From: Cryobacterium sp. PH31-AA6
GTDB lineage: Bacteria > Actinomycetota > Actinomycetes > Actinomycetales > Microbacteriaceae
Length of the DNA: 57,960 nt
Direction: 5' to 3'
Assembly (NCBI RefSeq): GCF_030063195.1
Contig: NZ_JASISS010000022.1
Span: forward strand, 1 to 57,960
Shown piece after piece: positions 1-7,697 of the stretch (positions are counted from its first letter, which is position 1; every line of letters begins with the position of its first letter). Position numbers and translations under genes: made by a program. The notes under the pieces are model-generated. The model did no database searches. It was not told the origin of the DNA and saw nothing but the letters and a program-made list of their open reading frames with translations.

Positions 1-258
1 CCCCAAATCCAAGGTCTTGGAGGGGAATCGACTGGCCTGATTCTTAGCGCTCTTTTGGCAGGAAACCGGCCGCTAACTTGGCAGGATTCCAACGCTGAAA
101 CGGCCTACAAAGAGTTGATCACACACATGTAGCCGCGGGCATCCCCCAGGGGACGTGCGTTCCCGTACTGGGGCTTGCCTGCCCGCACTCGATCCGGGAT
201 GCTGGGCCCGGGGGATGTGCACGGCGCGCTTCTTTGTGAACCGAGGAGGAGCATCCGC
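1..258. other. No gene recognised before the NYN gene
   Basis: No convincing coding frame or RNA gene is seen here. The last bases (243-250) hold the ribosome binding site of the next gene. Short GC-rich inverted sequences near 139-156 are too small to call a terminator. Confidence 0.5.
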
Positions 259-1530
259 ATGTCGCAGGAGTTCGAACAGAGCGGGCAGACTCGGGAGCGG
301 GTGGGCGTCTACTTCGACTTCGACAACATCGTGATCTCACGGTACAACCAGCTGCATGGCGAGGGCGCGTTCGCCAGGGACAAGGTTCGCAATTGGGTGA
401 CCTACAACCCCACGGCCGAACTGACTGCGCGCATCCATCACGCCATGGTCGACGTGGACGCCATTCTCGACTACGCGGCGACGCTCGGGCCGATCGTGGT
501 CAGTCGCGCCTACGCCGATTGGTCGACGGCGGTCAACGCGCGCCACCAGCGGCAGCTCGTGGATCGCGCCGTCGACCTCGTTCAGCTCTTCCCGGTGGTG
601 GCGGCGCTGAAGAACGGTGCGGACATCCGGCTCGCGATCGACGTGATGGAGGACCTCTTCAGACTCGACGATCTCACCCACATCGTCATTGTGGCCGGCG
701 ACTCCGACTACATTCCGCTGGCGCAACGCTGCCGGCGGCTCGGCCGACTCGTGGTCGGGATCGGCGTATCGGGATCGACCAGCAGTGCGCTCGCCTCGGC
801 CTGCGACGTGTTCGCCGACTACGACTCGATTCCCGGGACAGTGCGGGGCACGCCGATCGCTCCCACGGCGGCGGGGTCGATCTCCGCCGTTGCGGGGGCC
901 ACTAAGGTCGCTGCGAAGACGGCCACGAAGACCGTTCCGAAGGCGGCTGCCGTCAAGACGGGCGCCGTGGCGAAGACGGTGATGAAAGCTCCCCCTGCGA
1001 GGGCCGTGACGAAAGCAGGGACGAAGGCGCCAGCTGCGAAGGCCGTGACGAAAGCAGGGACGAAGGCGCCAGCTGCGAAGACCACCTCCACGAAGCCCGC
1101 GGCCACGCCCGTGCCCGCGGGGGTCAAGGCTGCGGCGGTCAAGGCTGCGGGCACGATCGCGCCCACGGCCGCGCCCCCGGCGGCCAAGCCTGCGGGCACG
1201 ACCAAGGCAAAAACGGCCGCGACCGCGCTGGTCCAGCCGACCATGAAAGGTTCCGGTCCGGTCACGACCGAGAAACCCGCTGCGAGCCCGAAGGCGCGGA
1301 AGGCCGCGACCGCGCTCCTCCTCCGCGCGATGGAGCACCTCGCACCGAACAACCTGGAATGGCAGCACGCATCCACTCTGAAGAGCACCATGCGGCAGCT
1401 GGACCCGACCTTCCAGGAAAACTCGCTCGGATTCAGCCAGTTCGGCGAATTTCTCAAGTCCCGACACCAGACGGTCGAGATCCAGGAGCGAACGGGCGCC
1501 GACCCCATTCTGCTCAAACTGCGTTCGTAG
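259..1530 (+). CDS. NYN-domain (LabA/DUF88-like) protein with C-terminal OST-HTH/LOTUS-like domain
   Basis: Probable RNA-processing or RNA-binding protein of 423 aa. Residues 14-190 form a PIN-like NYN domain: YFDFDNI (Asp20, Asp22, Asn23) near the N-terminus, then GADIRLAIDVMEDL and HIVIVAGDSDYIPL, which carry the other acidic metal-ligand positions. A low-complexity Ala/Lys/Thr/Pro linker (about residues 195-350) follows. The last 75 residues resemble an OST-HTH/LOTUS domain, a pairing known in bacterial LabA-like proteins. The ATG at 259 is chosen because a GAGGAGGA ribosome site lies 8 nt upstream; a longer in-frame start at 175 lacks one. The linker holds a perfect 39-bp tandem duplication. 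Its lysine-rich character suggests nucleic-acid contact, but the substrate is unknown. Confidence 0.85.
   Translation: MSQEFEQSGQTRERVGVYFDFDNIVISRYNQLHGEGAFARDKVRNWVTYNPTAELTARIHHAMVDVDAILDYAATLGPIVVSRAYADWSTAVNARHQRQLVDRAVDLVQLFPVVAALKNGADIRLAIDVMEDLFRLDDLTHIVIVAGDSDYIPLAQRCRRLGRLVVGIGVSGSTSSALASACDVFADYDSIPGTVRGTPIAPTAAGSISAVAGATKVAAKTATKTVPKAAAVKTGAVAKTVMKAPPARAVTKAGTKAPAAKAVTKAGTKAPAAKTTSTKPAATPVPAGVKAAAVKAAGTIAPTAAPPAAKPAGTTKAKTAATALVQPTMKGSGPVTTEKPAASPKARKAATALLLRAMEHLAPNNLEWQHASTLKSTMRQLDPTFQENSLGFSQFGEFLKSRHQTVEIQERTGADPILLKLRS
1003..1080 (+). repeat. Perfect 39-bp tandem duplication in the NYN-protein linker
   Basis: Positions 1003-1041 and 1042-1080 are identical and add an in-frame 13-residue Ala/Lys/Thr-rich repeat. 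The perfect identity suggests recent slippage or unequal recombination; copy number may vary between strains. Confidence 0.9.
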
Positions 1531-1540
1531 ACCACCGCCC

Positions 1541-1616
1541 CCGCACCCGCACCTCACCCGCACCCGCACCCGCACCCGCACCTCACCCGCACCCGCACCC
1601 GCACCCGCACCCGCAT
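1541..1616. repeat. CACCCG hexanucleotide simple repeat
   Basis: About 12-13 hexamers of CACCCG/GCACCC, interrupted twice by CACCTC, start about 10 nt after the NYN stop codon. It is non-coding on the plus strand. It is a likely slippage site. Confidence 0.85.
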
Positions 1617-1618
1617 AT

Positions 1619-1679
1619 ATGCAGGATGCCGCGGGGGCGCGAGGCGCCGGAGCGCCCCTACCTGCCGCTCATCCTGCAT
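1619..1679. terminator. Long hairpin downstream of the NYN gene
   Basis: Outer arms ATGCAGGATG (1619-1628) and CATCCTGCAT (1670-1679) pair perfectly; an inner GGGGCGC/GCGCCCC stem extends the fold. There is no T-tract, as is common in high-GC actinobacteria. It lies between convergent genes, so it may terminate from either side. Confidence 0.55.
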
Positions 1680-1772
1680 TCGGGCCTAGCGGCAGCGCGG
1701 ATGCCCGGCTCGGGGGCGTCACCGAGCCGGCGCACGGCATCCGTCGTCACCGGGGCGGAACGGCTCAGTGTG

Positions 1773-1857
1773 GTGGCTAACTCCTGCAATTTGCCCGGAA
1801 TCGGGCCAAAACAGGCCGAAAACGGGCATTCTGCGAGAAATTGCAGGAGTTAGCCAC
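1773..1857. repeat. Perfect 20-bp inverted repeat, REP/MITE-like or terminator
   Basis: GTGGCTAACTCCTGCAATTT (1773-1792) is matched exactly by its reverse complement at 1838-1857 across a 45-nt spacer. It sits between the convergent NYN and nagA genes. The AT-richer arms differ from their surroundings and suggest a dispersed repeat as much as a terminator. Confidence 0.6.
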
Positions 1858-1981
1858 GGGGCGAGTGCGGAAACTGGCCGCTGGCCGAGACCGGATGCGG
1901 TGGGGAAGACCATAGATCAGCAAAGCAGCAGGACAGAGAAGCACTAGACCGCGGGACTGAGGCGGACGAGCGGGCGACCCG

Positions 1982-3223
1982 TCATGCCTCGCACCAGACG
2001 CCGGCCTGAAGGGTCGCGGTCACCTGGAGCCCGGCGTCGAGCACGATCAGGTCGGCGCGGTGGCCACGCGCGAGACGGCCGCGGTCGGCGAGGCCGATCA
2101 TGTCGGCGGGATTCTGGGTGGCGGCACGCACCGCGACCTCGACCGGGATGCCCGCCGTGTGCACGGCGTAGCGCACGGCCTGGCTCAGGGTGAGCACGCT
2201 GCCGGCGATGGTGCCGTCGGCCAGGCGCGCCTGCCCGTCGGAGACGCTCACATCGAGGGCGCCGAGCTTGTACTCGCCCTCGTCCGCGCCGGCGGCGGCC
2301 ATGGCATCCGTCACGAAGACGGGCCTGGAGGGGCTGCCGATGATGAGGCGCACCATGGCCGGGTGCAGGTGCACCCCGTCGGCGATCAGCTCGGCGAAGA
2401 TCGAGGGGTCCTCGAGCAGGGCGAGCGCGGGGCCCGGCTCGCGGTGGTGGATCTGCCGCATCGCGTTGAACACGTGCGTTCCGGCCGTCGCCCCCGCCGC
2501 GATCGCCTGCCGGGTGGTCTCGTAGTCCGCGTCGGAATGCCCGACCGCGGCCACGGCCCGGTAGCCCACGATCTGCCGCACGGCGGCGAGGCCGCCCTCC
2601 AGCTCGGGCGCGATGGTGACCATTCGCACGGCGCCGCGGCCGGCGCGCATGAGCCGGTCGACGGTCTCGGTGTCCGGGTCGCGCAGGAGTGTCACGTCGT
2701 GCGCGCCGCGGTGCGCCGGGCTCAGCCAGGGCCCCTCGAGGTGGATGCCGGCCAGCGCTCCCTGCTCGACCAGCCCGGCCAGGGCCGACACCGTGCGCTC
2801 GAACTCGTCGAGCGGAACCGTGACCAGGCTGGCCATCATCGTGGTCGTGCCGTGCGCCAGGTGGGTCGCGGTGATCCGCGCCACGGCCGCGTCGGTGTCG
2901 GCGTCGTTGAAGCTGCTGCCGCCCCCGCCATGGGTGTGAATGTCGACGTAGCCCGCGGCCAGGGTGCTCTGCGGAAAGCTGTAGTCCGCTTTTCGGGGCG
3001 GCTCCCCCGCACCGCAGCCGACGATCCGTCCGTCACGGATGTCCACCCAACCCGGCGAATACACGGCGTCGGGCGCGATCACGGTGCCGCCGGAGATCAG
3101 CATCGGCAGGTTCAGCGCCGGAGCGCCCGGCCTCGGCGCGGCCGAGTCCTCGCCGAGCGCGATCGGCGCGGTGGCATGCTCGGCCGGGACCAGATCGGCC
3201 GGAGGGGAGGTGAGCGGGGTCAT
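1982..3223 (-). CDS. nagA: N-acetylglucosamine-6-phosphate deacetylase
   Basis: Cytosolic amidohydrolase of 413 aa that removes acetate from GlcNAc-6-P, giving glucosamine-6-P for NagB. Visible motifs are the metal site VDIHTHGGGGSSF, GIHLEGPWLSPAHRGAH, AAVGHSDADY, GTHVFNAM and FVTDAMAAAG. The ATG at 3223 has a GGAG site about 10 nt upstream. It yields a roughly 40-residue Pro/Ala-rich N-terminal extension before the usual family start (LISGGTVIAPD), and an internal Met at 3103 has no clear ribosome site. The gene follows nagB by 123 nt on the same strand, so the two probably form an operon for the last two steps of GlcNAc entry into glycolysis. Confidence 0.95.
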   Translation of the reverse strand: MTPLTSPPADLVPAEHATAPIALGEDSAAPRPGAPALNLPMLISGGTVIAPDAVYSPGWVDIRDGRIVGCGAGEPPRKADYSFPQSTLAAGYVDIHTHGGGGSSFNDADTDAAVARITATHLAHGTTTMMASLVTVPLDEFERTVSALAGLVEQGALAGIHLEGPWLSPAHRGAHDVTLLRDPDTETVDRLMRAGRGAVRMVTIAPELEGGLAAVRQIVGYRAVAAVGHSDADYETTRQAIAAGATAGTHVFNAMRQIHHREPGPALALLEDPSIFAELIADGVHLHPAMVRLIIGSPSRPVFVTDAMAAAGADEGEYKLGALDVSVSDGQARLADGTIAGSVLTLSQAVRYAVHTAGIPVEVAVRAATQNPADMIGLADRGRLARGHRADLIVLDAGLQVTATLQAGVWCEA

Positions 3224-3346
3224 GACGGTTGCTCCAAGGATTCAGGTGCGGAATTCAGACAGATAGGGTGAGGCCCTCGACCCGGACGCGGATCCCGATC
3301 ACGGGTTCCAGACACGGGGCTGGGGCGAGCGGAACTCCGGTGCGGC

Positions 3347-4129
3347 CTAGATTCCCGGCCAGGGCTTGTTCGCCCAGGCGTACCGGTAGTAGTCGAGGTT
3401 CTCGAGCTTCGAGGCGGCGGCCTCGTCGACGATCACGGTCACGTGCGGGTGCAGCTGGATGACCGAACCCGGCTTGCTCGAGGTGACCGGTCCCTCGACG
3501 GCGGCGGCGATGGCATCCGCCTTCTCGGCCCCGAAGGCCAGCAGGATGAGGTGCCGCGCCCGGAGGATGGTGCCGAGCCCCTGGGTCATGCAGTGGATGG
3601 GCACGTCGTCGATCGAGGGGAAGAAACGGGCGTTGTCGATGCGGGTCTTCTCGGTGAGGGTCTTGATGCGCGTGACGGAGGCGAAGGATGAGCCGGGTTC
3701 GTTGAACCCGACGTGCCCGGTGCGGCCGATGCCGAGGATCTGCACGTCGACACCGCCCGCGGCGAGGATGGCGGCCTCGTAGTCGAGCCCGGCGGTGCGA
3801 ACGGTGGCCGGGTCGCCGCCCGGCACCCGGATGTTTGCGGGGTTGAGCCCGAGCGGCACGACGGCGTCGCGGGTGATCACCGAGCGGTAGCTCTCGGGAT
3901 GGTCGGCCGGCAGGCCCACGTACTCGTCGAGGGCGAAACCGCGCACCCGGGAGACGTCGATCGGGTCGGCTTTCAGCGACGCGGCCAGGGCCGCGTAGAC
4001 CGAGAGCGGCGTGGATCCGGTCGCGAGGCCGAGCACGGCATCCGGCTTGCGCAGGATCAGTGCACGAATGGATGCCGCCGCGAGCGTTCCCGCTGCGGCC
4101 TCACTGTCGACAAAAACTACTTCGGCCAT
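3347..4129 (-). CDS. nagB: Glucosamine-6-phosphate deaminase
   Basis: Cytosolic 260-aa enzyme converting glucosamine-6-P to fructose-6-P and ammonia. Family motifs are LGLATGSTPLSVY, GFALDEYVGL and GIGRTGHVGFNEPGSSF, with the catalytic His and Glu in the last one. The Asp of Escherichia coli NagB just before that His (D-G-H) is Thr here; this position also varies in other Gram-positive enzymes, so activity is still expected. The ATG at 4129 is preceded by TGGAGT. It is first in nagB-nagA and lies downstream of EIIC, from which two GC-rich hairpins separate it. Confidence 0.95.
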   Translation of the reverse strand: MAEVVFVDSEAAAGTLAAASIRALILRKPDAVLGLATGSTPLSVYAALAASLKADPIDVSRVRGFALDEYVGLPADHPESYRSVITRDAVVPLGLNPANIRVPGGDPATVRTAGLDYEAAILAAGGVDVQILGIGRTGHVGFNEPGSSFASVTRIKTLTEKTRIDNARFFPSIDDVPIHCMTQGLGTILRARHLILLAFGAEKADAIAAAVEGPVTSSKPGSVIQLHPHVTVIVDEAAASKLENLDYYRYAWANKPWPGI

Positions 4130-4203
4130 CGTGTACTCCAGATTCGAATTTCGGGTGTTTCGGGCGGTGCGGGCGGTGCGGGTGGTGCCGGGCGGTGCGG
4201 GTA

Positions 4204-4258
4204 GTACCGGTGGTGCCGGGGGTCGCGAGTGGTTGCCCGCGACCCCGGCACCCGGTAC
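4204..4258. terminator. Hairpin between EIIC and nagB
   Basis: GTACCGG...GGGTCGCG and CGCGACCCCGGCACCCGGTAC form a long, slightly imperfect stem with a loop near 4228-4237. It would attenuate read-through from the EIIC transcript into nagBA. GGGCGGTGCGG-like direct repeats lie alongside at 4160-4200. Confidence 0.5.
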
Positions 4259-4271
4259 CTGGTGGTGCCGA

Positions 4272-4293
4272 GCCGGACCGGTGCCGGTCCGGC
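4272..4293 (-). terminator. Perfect hairpin just after EIIC
   Basis: GCCGGACCGG (4272-4281) and CCGGTCCGGC (4284-4293) form a perfect 10-bp inverted repeat starting 9 nt beyond the EIIC stop codon. It is the probable terminator of the GntR-EIIC transcript. Confidence 0.55.
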
Positions 4294-4301
4294 CCGGTGC
4301 G

Positions 4302-5543
4302 CTAGACGGTCGTTCCCGTGGAATCCGCGCGCGCGGGGTCCTCGATCTCGTCGTCGCCGCGGCCGGGCGTCTTCAGGTTCCACTTGCGGATGACGAAGCG
4401 GAAGAGGAAGTAGTAGATCGCCCCGTAGGCCAGCCCGATCGGGATCAGCAGGAGCGGTTTCTCGGCGAGGCCGAAGTTCAGCACGTAGTCGAAGGCTCCG
4501 GCGCTGAAGCTGAAGCCGTCTCGGATACCGAGGGCGTTGACCAGGGCGAGCGAGGATCCGGTGAGCAGTGCGTGGATGATGAACAGCGGGAACGCGACGA
4601 ACATGAAGGAGAATTCGAGCGGCTCGGTGACGCCGGTGAGCATGGCGGTGAGGGCGCCGGAGAGCATGATGCCACCGACGATCTTCTTCTGCGACGGCTT
4701 GGCCTCGTGCCAGATGGCCAGCGCGCCGGCCGGGAGAGCGAACATCATGATCGGGAAGAACCCGGTCATGAAGGAGCCCGCGGTGGGGTCGCCGGCGAAG
4801 AAGCGGCCGATGTCACCGGTCGCCCCGTTATAGTCGCCGATGACGAACCAGACCATGGAGTTGAGGATGTGGTGCAGGCCGACGGGGATGAGCAGTCGGT
4901 TGGTCGTGCCGTAGAGGAAGCCACCCCAGATGTTGTTGGAGGTGACCACCTCACCGAAACCGGTCAGCCCGTTCGCGAATGCGGGATAAACGAAGCTGAG
5001 CAGAACGCCCAGAACCAGCGCCACGATGGCGGTGACGATGGGAACGAACCGTCGCCCACCGAAGAAGGCGAGATAGCTGGGCAACGAGATGCGGTGGTAC
5101 TTCTGCCAGAGCAGCGCGGAGACGATACCCATCAGGATGCCGCCGAGCACGCTGTAATTGACGAGATCCTGCGTTCCGCCCTTGGCCGGTAGCCCCAGGA
5201 CCAGCGGCGACATTGCCTCGCCGACCTTGGAGAAGACGAGGTAGCCGACCACTGCGGCCAGGGCCGTCGAACCGTCGGCCTTCTTGGCGAAGCCGATCGC
5301 GACGCCGACCGCGAAGAGCAACGGGAGCGCCCCGAAGAGCGCGCCGCCGGCCGATGCGATGACGGCGCCGCCGGTCTCGAAGCCGGGGATCCCGCCGAGC
5401 AGGTCGGGCTGGCCGAGGCGCAGGAGCAGGCCTGCGGCGGGGAGTGCGGCGATCGGGAGCATAAGGCTGCGGCCGACTCGTTGAGCCTGGCCGAGGCCGG
5501 GAAACTTTCGTTTCGTGCCCGCGTCTGCGGTGATGCTGGACAT
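4302..5543 (-). CDS. nagE: PTS N-acetylglucosamine-type EIIC permease
   Basis: Integral membrane PTS component of 413 aa, probably importing GlcNAc with phosphorylation to GlcNAc-6-P. Features are the N-terminal basic stretch before RSLMLPIAALPAAGLLL, about ten hydrophobic segments, the VGLHHILNSMVW loop, and GVTEPLEFSFMF, the GITEP signature of glucose-family EIIC proteins. The C-terminal tail is acidic and no EIIB domain is fused. AGGAGG lies just ahead of the ATG at 5543. It follows the GntR gene by 41 nt. The separate EIIB and EIIA genes lie on the other side of the shared promoter. Substrate is inferred from nagA/nagB next door. Confidence 0.9.
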   Translation of the reverse strand: MSSITADAGTKRKFPGLGQAQRVGRSLMLPIAALPAAGLLLRLGQPDLLGGIPGFETGGAVIASAGGALFGALPLLFAVGVAIGFAKKADGSTALAAVVGYLVFSKVGEAMSPLVLGLPAKGGTQDLVNYSVLGGILMGIVSALLWQKYHRISLPSYLAFFGGRRFVPIVTAIVALVLGVLLSFVYPAFANGLTGFGEVVTSNNIWGGFLYGTTNRLLIPVGLHHILNSMVWFVIGDYNGATGDIGRFFAGDPTAGSFMTGFFPIMMFALPAGALAIWHEAKPSQKKIVGGIMLSGALTAMLTGVTEPLEFSFMFVAFPLFIIHALLTGSSLALVNALGIRDGFSFSAGAFDYVLNFGLAEKPLLLIPIGLAYGAIYYFLFRFVIRKWNLKTPGRGDDEIEDPARADSTGTTV

Positions 5544-5584
5544 TGATTTCCTCCTGGTGATGGGTTGGGGTTTGTGGGGGCCGG

Positions 5585-6334
5585 TTAGGGCTGGTGTTGC
5601 AGATTGAGGGTCATGTGCACCTGGTAGCGGTCGCCGCGGTACCACGAGGTGACGTACTCGACGGATGCCGAACCCGCCGACGAGGTGCGGCGGAACACCA
5701 TCAAGGGCGCGCCCTCGGCGATGCCCAGGACCTCGGCGGCGCCGGCATCCGCGGTCTCGGCCCAGACGGTCTGTTCCGCATTGTCGATCCGCAGCCCGTA
5801 TTCGGTGGCGAAGGTCGCGTAGAGCGAACGGGTCAGGTCCTTGCTCTCGAGGTCGGGAAGCAGCTCGGCCTTGTAGTAGCCGCGCTCGAACGCCATCGGG
5901 ATGCCGCCGGCGAGCCGGAGGCGGTCGACCTCGTAGACCTGGGCATTCGCACCCAGGCCGAGTGCGGCCCGCACCTCGAGCAGGGCATCGACCAGGGTGA
6001 AGGAGCTCACGATCGTCGCCGGGATGAGTCCGCGCCGACGCATGTCCTCGGTGAAGGAGGCCAGGTGCAGGTCGCTCTGCACGCGCTCGCCGGCCACGAA
6101 AGTGCCCTTGCCCTGCACGCCGTAGAGGCGTCCCTCTTCGACCAGCTGGCGGATGGCCTCGCGCACGGTGGACCGGCTGACGCCGTACTGGGTCATCAGC
6201 TTCCGCTCGGCGGGGATCGCCGCGTGCGGAGCCAGGGTGTTCTCGATGCGCTCCAACAGGATCGCCCGCAGCTGCGCATGCTTGGACACCGGGCCAGCTT
6301 CGAGGGCCGGGCCCTCGTCTAGAAATTTCGTCAT
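5585..6334 (-). CDS. GntR/HutC-family regulator (DasR/NagR-like)
   Basis: Cytosolic transcription factor of 249 aa with an N-terminal winged helix (AIPAERKLMTQYGVSRSTVREAIRQLVEEGRLYGVQGKGTFVA, described in part: helix-turn-helix near residues 40-80) and a C-terminal UTRA ligand domain. This is the HutC type, as in DasR and NagR, which sense amino-sugar phosphates. It is cotranscribed with EIIC and divergent from EIIB-EIIA. Two dyads in the intervening promoter region are likely operators, so it probably controls itself, the PTS genes and perhaps nagBA. The effector is inferred from family and context. Confidence 0.9.
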   Translation of the reverse strand: MTKFLDEGPALEAGPVSKHAQLRAILLERIENTLAPHAAIPAERKLMTQYGVSRSTVREAIRQLVEEGRLYGVQGKGTFVAGERVQSDLHLASFTEDMRRRGLIPATIVSSFTLVDALLEVRAALGLGANAQVYEVDRLRLAGGIPMAFERGYYKAELLPDLESKDLTRSLYATFATEYGLRIDNAEQTVWAETADAGAAEVLGIAEGAPLMVFRRTSSAGSASVEYVTSWYRGDRYQVHMTLNLQHQP

Positions 6335-6370
6335 CTCGTCGCCTTCGCTCGTCGGTCGTTCTCCAGCATA

Positions 6371-6411
6371 GGACCACTTTCGGTTTGTGGTCCGTACTGG
6401 TACGATCCAAT
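6371..6411. promoter_or_regulatory. Candidate GntR operators in the divergent PTS promoter
   Basis: GGACCAC (6371-6377) and GTGGTCC (6387-6393) form a perfect dyad with a 9-nt spacer. Next to it, ACTGGTACGATCCAAT (6396-6411) resembles the DasR dre consensus ACTGGTCTAGACCAGT at about 11 of 16 positions. Both lie between the GntR gene and EIIB. Confidence 0.6.
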
Positions 6412-6521
6412 AGTTCGATGATGAAGCCGCGGCACCCTGCTTGTCAAGACCCCCAGCCGCCCGGGTTCTCGTTGGACACTAGAATCCGGACCAGCAGCAC
6501 CCACCACAGGAGGAAAAGAAG

Positions 6522-6755
6522 ATGAGCAACAAAGCGGAACAGATCCTGGCCGGCCTCGGCGGATCAGGCAACATTGTCGAGATCGAGGCCTGCATCACCC
6601 GGCTGCGCACCGAGGTCACCGACCCGGAGCTCGTGAACGAAGCGGCGCTCAAGGCGGCGGGCGCACATGGGGTGTTCCGTTCGGGCACGATCATCCAGGT
6701 CATCGTCGGCCCCGAGGCGGACAACCTCGCTGAAGACATCGAGGACATTCTGTGA
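6522..6755 (+). CDS. PTS glucose/GlcNAc-type EIIB
   Basis: Small cytosolic phosphocarrier of 77 aa. The motif EIEACITRLR carries the phosphorylatable Cys24, typical of glucose-family EIIB. It takes phosphate from EIIA and passes it to the sugar in the EIIC channel. An AGGAGGAAAA ribosome site is close upstream. Its stop overlaps the GTG start of EIIA by 4 nt, which suggests translational coupling. It is divergent from the GntR-EIIC pair. Confidence 0.93.
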   Translation: MSNKAEQILAGLGGSGNIVEIEACITRLRTEVTDPELVNEAALKAAGAHGVFRSGTIIQVIVGPEADNLAEDIEDIL

Positions 6756-7228
6756 GCTCGCCCTCGCCCGTGGTCGTCCTCGCCCCCGTTCCCGGTCGGG
6801 CCGTCGCCATCGAGCAGGTGCCGGACCCGACCTTCGCCCAGTCGATCGTCGGGCCGGGCGCGGCGATTGACCCGCCGCGCGGCGTCGTCGACGCAATCGC
6901 GCCGATCGGCGGCAAGCTACTCAAAGTATTCCCGCACGCGTATGTAATTCTCTCCCCCGACGGGCTCGGCGTGCTGGTGCATCTCGGCATCGATACCGTG
7001 CAGCTCAAGGGCGAAGGGTTCACGCTCCGCGCCACCCAGGGAGACACCGTCTCGGCGGGCGACGTGATCGTCAGCTACGACGTGGTCGCGGTCGAGGCGA
7101 CCGGGCGCAACCCGATCGTGCCGGTGATCATCCTGGAGAAGACGGCCGAAAACATCACGCTGGCGGACGCCGTCGTCGCCGGGGCGCAGCTCGCGGCCGG
7201 CGACGACTTCCTCACCGTCAACGCCTGA
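6752..7228 (+). CDS. PTS glucose-type EIIA
   Basis: Cytosolic phosphocarrier of 158 aa, equivalent to EIIA-Glc (Crr type). His62 in FPHAYVI and His77 in VLVHLGIDTVQLKGEGF correspond to the two active-site histidines; His77 is the phosphorylated one. The GTG start at 6752 overlaps the EIIB stop in GTGA. It receives phosphate from HPr, whose gene follows after 161 nt. No EI gene is in the window. Confidence 0.93.
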   Translation: MSSPSPVVVLAPVPGRAVAIEQVPDPTFAQSIVGPGAAIDPPRGVVDAIAPIGGKLLKVFPHAYVILSPDGLGVLVHLGIDTVQLKGEGFTLRATQGDTVSAGDVIVSYDVVAVEATGRNPIVPVIILEKTAENITLADAVVAGAQLAAGDDFLTVNA

Positions 7229-7389
7229 CCCGCCCGCGGAACAGGTCCGCTTGCACTGTGGCCCGCCAGCCGCCATCGTTGACCTACCGGCCGCTTCACC
7301 GCCACCCGACGATGATCGAACCACTCGAAACTATTCCATCGCACCCATCGACGGGAATGACTCTCGCCGAGCACGAACCAGGAGGAACC

Positions 7390-7668
7390 ATGTCCGAACG
7401 CACTGCCACCATCGCGAGCCGAGTCGGCCTGCATGCCCGCCCCGCCTCGATCTTTGCGGCGGCCGTCGGCGCGCTGTCGGTCGAGGTCACGATCGGCCTC
7501 GAGAGCGACCCGGTCGAGGACGCGATGGATGCCTCGAGCATCCTGAGCCTGATGAGTCTGGGTGCCGCGAATGGCGACGTCGTCGTTCTCCGCGCCGAGG
7601 GAGAAGGGGCCGAGGAGGCCCTCGAATCCCTCGTCGTGATCCTCGAGACGGACCACGACGCCGAGTAG
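7390..7668 (+). CDS. ptsH: Phosphocarrier protein HPr
   Basis: General PTS phosphocarrier of 92 aa that relays phosphate from EI to EIIA. RVGLHARPAS carries the active His15; DASSILSLMSLG is the regulatory serine region (Ser49/Ser50). A longer reading frame begins at 7258, but the ATG at 7390 has AGGAGG directly upstream and gives the normal HPr length. A 161-nt gap precedes it, so it may have its own promoter. It is convergent with the NERD gene. Confidence 0.95.
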   Translation: MSERTATIASRVGLHARPASIFAAAVGALSVEVTIGLESDPVEDAMDASSILSLMSLGAANGDVVVLRAEGEGAEEALESLVVILETDHDAE

Positions 7669-7697
7669 CCAGCTACCCCCGGGCTCTCGGGGCCGCG

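Noticed and set aside
337..1581. Antisense frame across the NYN gene
   Set aside because: Arg/Gly-rich translation typical of a shadow frame; the sense frame has a ribosome site and a known domain.
4302..6410. Single 702-residue frame covering EIIC and the GntR region
   Set aside because: The upstream part is a different frame from the recognisable GntR protein. EIIC has its own AGGAGG and ATG at 5543.
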